Shown: piece by piece, positions 40,990 to 49,080 of the stretch
Position numbering within the stretch: position 1 is the first letter of the stretch
Layout: every line of letters starts with the position of its first letter
Assembly: GCF_002807035.1 (NCBI RefSeq)
Contig: NZ_NIUC01000002.1
Location: forward strand, 553,477 to 617,476
DNA length: 64,000 nt
From: Algoriphagus formosus
Lineage (GTDB): Bacteria; Bacteroidota; Bacteroidia; Cytophagales; Cyclobacteriaceae
Direction: 5' to 3'
Position numbers and translations under genes: made by a program
The notes under the pieces: generated by a model
The model's database searches: none
What the model saw: only the letters and a program-made list of their open reading frames with translations
What the model was told of the DNA's origin: nothing

Positions 40990-43620
40990 TTAATTTTCGT
41001 CTCCAAAGCTCTGAAGGAAGTACTGAAAGTAATTTTTGATCTGGGAGTTCGTCTCTTTCGATGCAATTTCCTGCAATTGCTTCACCAAGGTCTCATCATC
41101 AGCAAATCCCAATAGCCCTTGAAATGCTCCCAATCGAACAAAAACCTGTGGATTATTTTGCATCTGATCCAACAAATAGGCCTTGGCTTCCTCAGCCCCT
41201 TCTTCCGGATTGGAGACAAAATACTCACTGAAATAACCCAAAAAATAATACAAACCTTCGCCACTCAGCACAGAAAGCTTGGAACGAAACCAATCTCCCT
41301 TACCCTTTATATCCTCATTGAGATAGTATTCTGCGACAGGTACGAGTACCCGATAATTCGTTTCCGATTCAAATCGCTCAAACAAGTCAGGATCAAGCCG
41401 CTCGGAAGAAACATTATTCATTGCCATCAAGGCAGAACTGACAATCAAAAAAGATGAATCATTCACATATCGGCTGAGGTCAGGATAGTATTTGTCCGCA
41501 TTTAACGAACCTAATACATCGATGGCTCCCGCCCGAACAGAATTTTTTTCATCATTATCGGCAATGGTATAAATAGATTCCTCCATTCCTTCTGATATCC
41601 ATTCTGGGTTGCTCTGAAGAATATTCAGCGTCAACTCCCGAATACTCCAAAAGGGATCTTTCAGACCTTCCGCCAACAAAGGTTTCAACTTATCCTCCTC
41701 CACTCTACTCACCAGGCTATCCAACGCTTCATATCTCGCGATTCCCAACTGAGATTCTTGAAACTGCCGCACATAATGATCAGATGAAAACTCTCCTTTC
41801 CGCTTTGTCAGTAAATCTTTACCCTCATCAAAATAGGCTTGTGTCAGGGGAAATTCATTTTCAAGCGCAAACTGCTGAAAGCCTTTCTCCAAAATTAATC
41901 GCCTACTCTTCCGCTCTTCCCCTTCGTACCAACTGATCTCGAAAGGCAATTTATACAGAGGGGAAAGTGTAAGATCTTGCGTTTGCTCTACTGTGATCAA
42001 GAGATTCTCAGGAATGGAGTAATCAATGGAGACCTTTAGCTCAGGGTGTCCCTTATCCAGAAACCACTGGTTGAAAAACCAATTCAGGTCTTCTCCGCTG
42101 ACCTTTTCAAATGCCAACCTTAAATCATGCACTTCCACGCTTTGGAACGCATGAGTAGTAAGATAAAGATTGAGTCCTCTGAAAAATAACTCATCGCCCA
42201 GGTATTTCCGAAGCATATGTAGGATCACCCCTCCTTTGGAATAACTATGCGCATCAAACATATCCTCAGGATCGGAATAGCCAAAGCGAATCAAATCCAC
42301 CTGCTTGGTTTCAGCTTCCTGAAAATAAGTTTCCGTCTCGACGATCAGCTTTAATTTGGCTAGGTCATCTCCATATTTATGCTCGTTCCATAAATATTCA
42401 CTGTAGTTTGCAAATGCTTCATTCAGGGTCAGATTAGCCCAAGACTCTGTAGTCACTAAGTCTCCAAACCATTGGTGAAATAATTCATGTGCAATGATGT
42501 AGTCCCACTCTGAATCGATGGCTTCACGCTCTGTCAATCGTAATTCTTCCATAAAAATGGAAGCTGTGGTATTTTCCATCGCACCAGAGACAAAGTCCCG
42601 CACGACAATCTGATCATATTTGGGCCAAGGAAATTTTACCTGAAGCAAATCTTCGAAATAGCGGATCATTTCAGGGGTATGCTTAAATACTCTCGCTGCC
42701 CCAGCTCCATATCCTTTTTCTACATAGTAATTGATTGGCAAGCCATCCAAGTCTCTCTTCACGACATCAAACTCCCCAATCGCGACCGCAGCAAGGTAAG
42801 GAGCATGAGGCAAATCCATTCTCCAGGTATCTTGGCGCATTCCATCTGCAAGCGGTTTTTGGGCAATCAGCTCTCCATTGCTGATGGTGGTAAGATTATC
42901 TTTAACTGTCAAATGGATGGTCTGAGTAAAGCGCTCATTAGGTTTATCGATAGTCGGAAACCATTTACTGTTGTATTCAGTCTCCCCTTGAGTCCAAATC
43001 ATGGTAGGCTTGCCCGGTACGGTATCCAGAGGATCAATAAAGTACAAACCCTTGGTGTCGGTAATAGCCAAGTTGTCCGAGCCTGAATTTCGCTCTGGAA
43101 AAGCTGTATATCTTACCCGAATAGAAAATGTATCGCTTAGGCTAACAGGCTTGGGAAGGTAAATCATCAACTGCTTGTAGTCATAGCGATAATTAGTCGA
43201 TGTCTCCTCTCCATCGTGAGAAAAATAAATGGATCCAGGTTCAAAATCTTTTGCATCCAAAACCAATATAGACTGAGCTTTGGCATAGGGAGTGATGGTC
43301 AAAATAGCTTCACCCATCACAGCCTGCTGCTCATAATCAAAGCGTAAATCCAGTTCGGTATCCAAAATATCAAACTCTCTGGTAGCTGCGGCCCGGTAGT
43401 TTGCAATTGCCGCCTCTTTTTGCCTTAAAAGCTGCATTGCCTTCAGTGAATCATCTGAATTAGAGTCATCACTTTCTATTTGAGGAATAGGTTCTATGAT
43501 GCTAACAACTTCTTTGGGAGGCAGATCCTGGGTAGATTTACAGGCAGTGGTATAGATCAATAAGCCTGAAATCCCCCAAATCAGATTCTTTCCCAAAATA
43601 TTCTTTGGCTTCGTGTGCAT
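40990..43620 (-). CDS. M1-family metallo-aminopeptidase, probable lipoprotein, with HEAT-like C-terminus
   Basis: An 876-residue zinc aminopeptidase. The substrate-binding GAMEN is at 346-350, the zinc site HELFHQWFGD begins at 378 (HExxH), and the third ligand Glu lies in NEAFANY near 401. The N-terminus is a membrane segment ending YTTAC with Cys27, a weak lipobox, so a lipid-anchored envelope location is likely. After residue 600 come HEAT-like helical repeats (PFWSIRELTLNIL, SVRAGAIDVLGSLN). It should trim peptides outside the cytoplasm. It is a single gene, divergent from the biotin carrier gene with 64 bp between the starts. Confidence 0.92.
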   Translation of the reverse strand: MHTKPKNILGKNLIWGISGLLIYTTACKSTQDLPPKEVVSIIEPIPQIESDDSNSDDSLKAMQLLRQKEAAIANYRAAATREFDILDTELDLRFDYEQQAVMGEAILTITPYAKAQSILVLDAKDFEPGSIYFSHDGEETSTNYRYDYKQLMIYLPKPVSLSDTFSIRVRYTAFPERNSGSDNLAITDTKGLYFIDPLDTVPGKPTMIWTQGETEYNSKWFPTIDKPNERFTQTIHLTVKDNLTTISNGELIAQKPLADGMRQDTWRMDLPHAPYLAAVAIGEFDVVKRDLDGLPINYYVEKGYGAGAARVFKHTPEMIRYFEDLLQVKFPWPKYDQIVVRDFVSGAMENTTASIFMEELRLTEREAIDSEWDYIIAHELFHQWFGDLVTTESWANLTLNEAFANYSEYLWNEHKYGDDLAKLKLIVETETYFQEAETKQVDLIRFGYSDPEDMFDAHSYSKGGVILHMLRKYLGDELFFRGLNLYLTTHAFQSVEVHDLRLAFEKVSGEDLNWFFNQWFLDKGHPELKVSIDYSIPENLLITVEQTQDLTLSPLYKLPFEISWYEGEERKSRRLILEKGFQQFALENEFPLTQAYFDEGKDLLTKRKGEFSSDHYVRQFQESQLGIARYEALDSLVSRVEEDKLKPLLAEGLKDPFWSIRELTLNILQSNPEWISEGMEESIYTIADNDEKNSVRAGAIDVLGSLNADKYYPDLSRYVNDSSFLIVSSALMAMNNVSSERLDPDLFERFESETNYRVLVPVAEYYLNEDIKGKGDWFRSKLSVLSGEGLYYFLGYFSEYFVSNPEEGAEEAKAYLLDQMQNNPQVFVRLGAFQGLLGFADDETLVKQLQEIASKETNSQIKNYFQYFLQSFGDEN

Positions 43621-43684
43621 TTATTGGATATTTGACAAATTTCAGAAAACTCAAAATAAATCTTGAAGGCCTAAATTAGCAGGA

Positions 43685-44179
43685 ATGTTTTCAGCAACCA
43701 TCAATGACAAAACCTTTTCGGTTGAAAAAAACGAAAAGGGCATCACCGTGGCAGATAAAGCACTCGATTGGGATATCAAACCCATCGATGGAAGGAAGTT
43801 TCATCTGATTAAAAATCATCAGTCCTATGAAGCTGAATTGGTGAGTATTGACAAAGAATCCAAAACACTTCATATCAGACTGAATAAAAAACTGGTCGAG
43901 GTATCTCTAAAAGATCGCTTTGATCTCTTGCTTGAAGAAATGGGCATGGAAGACGTAGCCGGTTCGGCTGTTCAGGATATCAAAGCACCGATGCCAGGAC
44001 TGATTTTGGATTTGAAAGTAAAGCCCGGAGATGAAGTCAAGAAAGGCGACGTAGTGTTGATTCTTGAGGCCATGAAAATGGAAAATATCATCAAGTCTCC
44101 CGGAGATGGCCTGGTATCAGAGGTAAAGGTAAACCTCAAGCAAAGTGTGGAGAAAAACCAGGTTTTGATTACTTTCTAA
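43685..44179 (+). CDS. biotin/lipoyl carrier protein (BCCP-like)
   Basis: This 164-residue protein has a C-terminal biotinyl domain (about residues 95-164) with the EAMKMEN motif; Lys131 is the biotinylation site. The start of that domain, APMPGLILDLKVKPGDEVKK, is typical. Residues 1-90 form a beta-rich region as in the carboxyl-carrier C-termini of acyl-CoA carboxylases. It could serve propionyl/methylmalonyl-CoA or acetyl-CoA carboxylase; no carboxylase subunit is adjacent, so the partner is unknown. Confidence 0.88.
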   Translation: MFSATINDKTFSVEKNEKGITVADKALDWDIKPIDGRKFHLIKNHQSYEAELVSIDKESKTLHIRLNKKLVEVSLKDRFDLLLEEMGMEDVAGSAVQDIKAPMPGLILDLKVKPGDEVKKGDVVLILEAMKMENIIKSPGDGLVSEVKVNLKQSVEKNQVLITF

Positions 44180-44230
44180 AGCTTCCTGACGGGAAACTCA
44201 AAAAATACTAGCATTCTGAGGGATAGAAAT

Positions 44231-44238
44231 TATATTTG
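44231..44238 (+). promoter_or_regulatory. candidate -7 element upstream of pyrH
   Basis: Reads TATATTTG, an exact TAnnTTTG match. No TTG is found at the proper -33 spacing. It lies 140 bp before the pyrH start, so the leader would be about 130 nt. Confidence 0.35.
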
Positions 44239-44377
44239 TCCGGTGATTTTTGAAAACAGTCCAAAAAAATCAAACTCAGTGCCTGCTTGGTCAAGATAAA
44301 GGTTTAAGCAAAATGAGTTTGGAAAATCAAGCTTCATCAAGAAGAGGTGACATTTTAAAAACAAAGGGAAATAAAAA

Positions 44378-45088
44378 ATGAAGTACAAAAGAATCCTCCT
44401 CAAACTCAGCGGAGAGGCCCTAATGGGTGACAAAAACTACGGGATTGACCCCAATAGGCTACAGCAATACACTGCTGAGATCAAAAAAGTAAAAGATATG
44501 GGCGTGGAAATCGCCATTGTCATTGGAGGAGGAAATATTTTTAGAGGGGTTCAGGCTGAAAAATCCGGAATTGACCGAGTACAAGGTGATTACATGGGAA
44601 TGCTAGCCACCCTGATCAATGCGATGGCATTGCAAAGCGCCTTGGAGCAAGCCGGACTTTACACCCGCTTGATGTCTGGTATCAAGGTAGAAAGTGTGTG
44701 TGAACCCTTTATTAGAAGAAGAGCAATCCGACACCTGGAAAAAGGTAGAATCGTAATCTTTGGAGCTGGGATTGGTAACCCTTATTTCACAACAGACTCT
44801 ACAGCCAGTCTTCGAGCTATCGAAATTGAGGCGGACGTAGTCTTGAAAGGCACCCGAGTAGACGGCGTATATACAGCAGATCCTGAAAAAGATAAATCAG
44901 CTACCAAATATCAAACCATCTCTTTTCACGAAGTGTATGAAAAAAACCTCAATGTCATGGACATGACGGCTTTTACACTTTGCCAGGAAAACAATCTGCC
45001 TATCATTGTATTTGACATGAACAAAGTCGGTAATCTCAGCAAACTCGTAGAAGGAGAGAAAGTCGGCACACTAATCACATCAATCTAA
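44378..45088 (+). CDS. pyrH: UMP kinase
   Basis: PyrH phosphorylates UMP to UDP in the cytosol and is regulated by GTP and UTP in other bacteria. The 236 residues of the amino-acid-kinase fold start [14 protein letters not shown] and contain [50 protein letters not shown] and [16 protein letters not shown]. It precedes frr by 8 bp, the widespread pyrH-frr pair. Confidence 0.98.
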   Translation: MKYKRILLKLSGEALMGDKNYGIDPNRLQQYTAEIKKVKDMGVEIAIVIGGGNIFRGVQAEKSGIDRVQGDYMGMLATLINAMALQSALEQAGLYTRLMSGIKVESVCEPFIRRRAIRHLEKGRIVIFGAGIGNPYFTTDSTASLRAIEIEADVVLKGTRVDGVYTADPEKDKSATKYQTISFHEVYEKNLNVMDMTAFTLCQENNLPIIVFDMNKVGNLSKLVEGEKVGTLITSI

Positions 45089-45096
45089 GCAATCTC

Positions 45097-45657
45097 ATGG
45101 AAGAAATAGAACTGTATCTCGAGGAAGCAAAGGAACTCATGCAAAAAGCCGTGGATCATACGGCTGCAGAATTAGTCAAAATCCGTGCAGGAAAGGCCAT
45201 GCCTAACCTACTCGATGGAGTCATGGTCCCCTACTACGGCACCCCTACTCCTATTAATCAAGTATCTTCTGTCACTACACCGGATGCTCGGACATTGTCT
45301 ATTCGCCCTTTCGAAAAAAACCTAATCTCTGAGATCGAAAAGGCCATCATCAACTCTGACCTTGGCCTAGCTCCTCAAAATAACGGAGAGGTAGTCATTC
45401 TTACCATTCCTACACTTACTGAAGAGCGCAGACTAGCTTTAGTCAAGCAAGCCAAGCATGAGTGTGAAAACGGAAAAATATCCATCCGTACCGTACGTAA
45501 AGACACCAATGATTCACTGAAAAAACTTCAAAAGGAAGGTGCTTCAGAAGATGAGGTAAAGCGTGCTGAAGACAAGGTTCAAAAATTCACCGATCAATAT
45601 TCCGCAAAAATCGATGAACTTCTCGTGAAAAAAGAAGCGGATATCATGAAGGTCTAA
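45097..45657 (+). CDS. frr: ribosome recycling factor
   Basis: RRF splits post-termination ribosomes together with EF-G. The 186 residues have KIRAGKAMPNLLDGVMVPYY, ARTLSIRPFEKNLISEIEKA, IPTLTEERRLALVKQAKHEC and the C-terminal helix KVQKFTDQYSAKIDELLVKK. It ends the pyrH-frr transcript ahead of a strong terminator. Confidence 0.98.
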   Translation: MEEIELYLEEAKELMQKAVDHTAAELVKIRAGKAMPNLLDGVMVPYYGTPTPINQVSSVTTPDARTLSIRPFEKNLISEIEKAIINSDLGLAPQNNGEVVILTIPTLTEERRLALVKQAKHECENGKISIRTVRKDTNDSLKKLQKEGASEDEVKRAEDKVQKFTDQYSAKIDELLVKKEADIMKV

Positions 45658-45681
45658 AAACAAGAAAGCACATTAACTTTC

Positions 45682-45713
45682 AAAAGCCACTTTCGGAAAG
45701 AAAGTGGCTTTTT
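45682..45713 (+). terminator. rho-independent terminator after frr
   Basis: A 13-bp perfect stem AAAAGCCACTTTC (45682-45694) / GAAAGTGGCTTTT (45700-45712) with a 5-base loop and a terminal T run lies 24 bp past the frr stop. The arms also give A/T runs that could terminate in the other direction. Confidence 0.92.
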
Positions 45714-45776
45714 GGATTTTAAATGGGAAGAATCCGATCAATTGGGGAGGTATCTTGAAAAATCTCAGAACCCAAA

Positions 45777-45838
45777 ATTCATGTATTTAGCTAAAATCAT
45801 GAATTCAACTTCACGTATTTAGCTAAATTTATGAAGTT
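45777..45838. promoter_or_regulatory. two adjacent long palindromes sharing a TTTAGCTAAA core
   Basis: The first dyad (45777-45804) has arms ATTCATG and CATGAAT around TTTAGCTAAA, with two mismatched bases on each side. The second (45807-45838) has arms AACTTCA and TGAAGTT around ATTTAGCTAAAT, with three mismatched bases on each side. Centres are 32 bp apart, about three DNA turns. The right arm of the second dyad contains the ATG of a 38-codon frame. The layout resembles a paired operator, but a duplicated coding start is also possible. Confidence 0.5.
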
Positions 45839-45947
45839 CACTTTAGATACAATCAAGCTCCCTAAGATTTTCAGCCAAACCTATCCCAATTCCAGCTTTA
45901 AGGTAATCCGCCCAGATAATTTTTATGAATTAACCGATTTGGAATAG
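45831..45947 (+). pseudogene. 38-codon mini-ORF, possible gene remnant
   Basis: The ATG at 45831 opens a frame of 38 codons that begins MKFTLDTIKLPKIFSQTYPN and ends NFYELTDLE, stop TAG at 45945. The frame extends upstream without a stop to an ACG at 45813 (reading TYLAKFMKF). The neighbouring repeat copy at 45781 reads MYLAKIMN with a true ATG, so the original start may have been MYLAKFMKF. It is short and unrecognised: a degraded gene fragment or a genuine small protein. The rest of the 308-bp gap (45714-46021) shows nothing else beyond the palindromes. Confidence 0.35.
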
Positions 45948-46021
45948 CTCCAACTATGCCTTTCAAAGCACCTTTCGAAAGAGAGGACCCCATTTTTAGC
46001 TTTGCATGATCAATAATCTTT

Positions 46022-48778
46022 CTAGAGGGATAATTCAATACTCTTTTTAAACACCTCCCCGTCCAGTGTCAATCCTTCGATTCGAATTCTCAACTGGCGA
46101 ACGCCGTGGGGAATTTTAACCTGAACGCTGAAAACACCATCCTCGGTCAGTGCCTCGGGCTCCCAGAAAATGGTTGGTCTTTTCTTTAAGTATTGGTCAG
46201 CTGGTGGATTTTTGGGGAATTCCTCGAATTCGGTAAAACCTAAGACATCAAAAAGCTGAAAACCTTTAGAATTAAAGTTGCGGCTTCTTTCTTCTCTGAT
46301 CCTTTCACCACGTTTGGTTTCAAGTATCACTACTCCTGAATACCCTGCCATTCCAAATACCCCCGCGCCGAATGTATAAATTCCTACAGATTTTATTTCT
46401 TTAGGAACATAGGAATTAATCATATCCACAAATTCTTGGTTTTCAAGAAAAGGAAACTTGGAACCATCTATAATCAAAAGCGGTGCTCCAGTTCTTTCTC
46501 CGTAGCTATAATTGCCAAATTTTAAACTATTTGAATTAAAGCCCATGCGTGTTAAAACTGTCATCATATTTAAACTCATCGCTAACTGATCCTCAGTCAT
46601 TACCCTATCTGGCTCCCCATATCCATACCAGTCAGATTCTTTCGCAACCTCTTTTTTAGCCTCTTTAACAAACTCCTCCAAAAGGATGTAATCGCCTGCT
46701 GCATCGAGGATATCTTCATCAGTCGGAAGTGGTGCTTTCTGGTAGGGCATTCTTGGAAACTCCGAAGGAGGATCCGGTTTTCCCAAGGAGTCCAGCCTGA
46801 CCGAGCCATAGGGTTTTCGTTTACTGTCCATTGCCGCCACTGCGATCTGGGCAGTATCCTTGAAATATAATCCCGTTGCCCAAAACCTCCCTGCCGAATC
46901 CGTGTCCACCTGTCCGTAATCCTCCAAGTCTCCCCGAACTATGGTAATGGGATTGATCAGGGGACGGCGTTTTTTGTCCGGAATAAACTGACCCTGAATG
47001 GATATCCCGTATTCGACGGGATGGGATAGCTCAGTCCCAACGTCTTCCGGTAGGGCAGTATCCAGCCAGTCCATGGCCTGCTCCAAACTGTTTATTCGGG
47101 GGAATTCCCGCACATACTCCGCATCTGTGATGCTAAGGATAAATTCCCCGTCGATGGGATTGTCAAAACCATCCTTCAGGGCCAACTCCAAATCCATTAG
47201 CCCATAGCTCAGCGAATCCCTGAGGGTATAGGAGGAACTCACCTGAATTTCCCCAAAATATTCCACCGGATCGGGAAGATCTGCTGTGGGAAAATATCCC
47301 GGCTCCATTACCACAAAAGGGGTCAAGAATTCATCCAATTGTCCAAAGTTCCGGCTCCAATGGGTATAGGCTCTAAGGGCATAATCCCCCGGCTTCAAAT
47401 CCTCTGATAAAACCAAGGCTCCGGAAAGCTTCCCTTCCCGGACAGGAAAAGTAGCCGATTGGATGACTTCTGCCTTGGAATCCAACAAGTCCACATAGAC
47501 TGTCCGGCTGAGTGAATCTTTCAGGGTAGGTTCATGGTAAAGCATCCGTCCCCCAAGCCAAGCGGTCTCTCCGGGATAAAAATAGGGCTTGCTGGTAGTT
47601 ATCCATGCCTTTTCCCGTAAGCGGTTCAGTTTGGAAGAAGGATCGTTGAGGATTTCGTTTGGTGGTTGTTGGGCCAAAAGTCCCGATTCTGGAACAAAAT
47701 CCAGCGGCAAGGTCCGGGCTACCCGCTGCCGACTCAAATAGCCAGAGAGCATCAACTGGGTGGGATTGATCAGTACCCCTCTGCGATCGATGTCATAAAA
47801 GCCCAGAGGGGCTTCGATCCAGCTGAGGGCATGATACACATCTCGGTAATACTGGTTGGGCCAGGGCTTATCCAGGTGGTGGATTTCCATCTTTCCGGGT
47901 AGAAAGATTCTGTAATTGCCATTTTCCAAAGGTTTTCTCAGCAAAGAGTCCTTGCTGACAGCAAGAATGGACTCATCCAATTCTTCATAAAACTCGTTGG
48001 TGCGTCTTCTGTCCATCCTTTCCGGCAATACCCGATAGAGTTTAAATTCCACAGAATCCGGCGCATTGAGCAGGATGGACTGATTGAGGCTACGGATAGA
48101 TCCCTGATAGTTTGCAGCCCTGGCTTCCGCCCAACCTTGGGATTCCTCGGCATCTGTGGGATTCAGCGGTTCGAAAAATACCTGACCGTAAAACCGGGAT
48201 CCGTTTCGGATAAGACGATAATCCTGAAGATAATAATCGATTCGGTACCCCAGGGCGCGGTTGATGATTTTCAGGGGTTCCCGGGCGCTGGCCCGGAGGT
48301 AATTTTGTCCCCTTTTCGGTTTTATCTTTTCAAATTCCACCACCCAGGGGTTTTGGATTTCGATTTGGGATTTATACGGGTCATCGGGCACCGCCAAAAA
48401 AACTTCCTCAAACCTTCGGAATTCGCGTTGCCAGGCTTTGTCGCGTTTAGCCTTGAGCTCTACTTCAGAAAGACCAGACTCCTGAAATGCAAGTTCAAAG
48501 TCCACCTTTAGCTCATTTTTGTTTTCAAAGGAAATCGTCTTCACCTCAGTGACATACCCGACAAATGAGGCAACGATTTCGATTTCGTTGGGGAAAGTTC
48601 CTCTGAGCGTAAACCGGCCTTCCTCGTCTGAGGCCGCGCCCAAGGTGGTATTGTTGACAAATACATTTGCAAAGGGAAGGGGAAGTCCAGATTCTTTTTC
48701 GAAAACCGTTCCCCTGATGGTTTGCGAAGCAAGAATTTTAGCTGAAAACAGAAGTAAGATCAAAAAAAGAATTCTCAT
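46022..48778 (-). CDS. carboxypeptidase-regulatory-like and TonB-plug-like protein without barrel
   Basis: The 918 residues begin with a signal peptide (residues 1-18) and a CarboxypepD-reg-like beta-sandwich (QTIRGTVFEKESGLPLPFAN, residues about 19-105). A middle part has a macroglobulin-like segment (KPYFYPGETAWLGGRMLYHE, DYALRAYTHW). Near residues 765-830 a plug-like domain carries LLIIDGSKFPF and GVVILETKRG. The chain then ends in a beta domain with no room for a 22-strand barrel. It is probably a periplasmic or surface helper. To the eye, roughly 46.7-48.5 kb looks richer in G+C than its flanks. It follows the DUF5686 gene across a 302-bp gap. Confidence 0.8.
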   Translation of the reverse strand: MRILFLILLLFSAKILASQTIRGTVFEKESGLPLPFANVFVNNTTLGAASDEEGRFTLRGTFPNEIEIVASFVGYVTEVKTISFENKNELKVDFELAFQESGLSEVELKAKRDKAWQREFRRFEEVFLAVPDDPYKSQIEIQNPWVVEFEKIKPKRGQNYLRASAREPLKIINRALGYRIDYYLQDYRLIRNGSRFYGQVFFEPLNPTDAEESQGWAEARAANYQGSIRSLNQSILLNAPDSVEFKLYRVLPERMDRRRTNEFYEELDESILAVSKDSLLRKPLENGNYRIFLPGKMEIHHLDKPWPNQYYRDVYHALSWIEAPLGFYDIDRRGVLINPTQLMLSGYLSRQRVARTLPLDFVPESGLLAQQPPNEILNDPSSKLNRLREKAWITTSKPYFYPGETAWLGGRMLYHEPTLKDSLSRTVYVDLLDSKAEVIQSATFPVREGKLSGALVLSEDLKPGDYALRAYTHWSRNFGQLDEFLTPFVVMEPGYFPTADLPDPVEYFGEIQVSSSYTLRDSLSYGLMDLELALKDGFDNPIDGEFILSITDAEYVREFPRINSLEQAMDWLDTALPEDVGTELSHPVEYGISIQGQFIPDKKRRPLINPITIVRGDLEDYGQVDTDSAGRFWATGLYFKDTAQIAVAAMDSKRKPYGSVRLDSLGKPDPPSEFPRMPYQKAPLPTDEDILDAAGDYILLEEFVKEAKKEVAKESDWYGYGEPDRVMTEDQLAMSLNMMTVLTRMGFNSNSLKFGNYSYGERTGAPLLIIDGSKFPFLENQEFVDMINSYVPKEIKSVGIYTFGAGVFGMAGYSGVVILETKRGERIREERSRNFNSKGFQLFDVLGFTEFEEFPKNPPADQYLKKRPTIFWEPEALTEDGVFSVQVKIPHGVRQLRIRIEGLTLDGEVFKKSIELSL

Positions 48779-49080
48779 CCTTGAGTTTTTACTTAATGGA
48801 ATTGAATCTACTATTTTTCTTGATAAATACTCATTTCATAGGTCTGATTATTTACTATCCTTTTCAGTGACACAATTCTAACAACGACTAATTTACTAAT
48901 TCATAATATTGGATACCTCGAGAACTCCCCACCTTAATTCACCCTTTGACCGTAGCATTTTCGAATTTTCTTCGGGCTAAATTGAGTACGAGTCGAGGGA
49001 AACCCGAAGAATATCCGAATGAAAGCCGTAGAAAACCTAAAGATACCAAGGCTTAGCCATGGCTTTGAAATAGGAATGAA
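48779..49080. other. 302-bp intergenic region with a widely spaced inverted repeat
   Basis: No open frame of note. A 12-bp inverted repeat with one mismatch (48965-48976 and 49003-49014, core TCTTCGGG/CCCGAAGA) has a 26-base loop. No T tract follows on either strand, so it is not a clear terminator. It lies between the stop of the DUF5686 gene and the start of the 918-residue protein gene. Confidence 0.5.

Noticed and set aside
44180..44377. Riboswitch or structured leader before pyrH
   Set aside because: The 198-bp gap has only a -7-like motif and no convincing long stem or known aptamer pattern.
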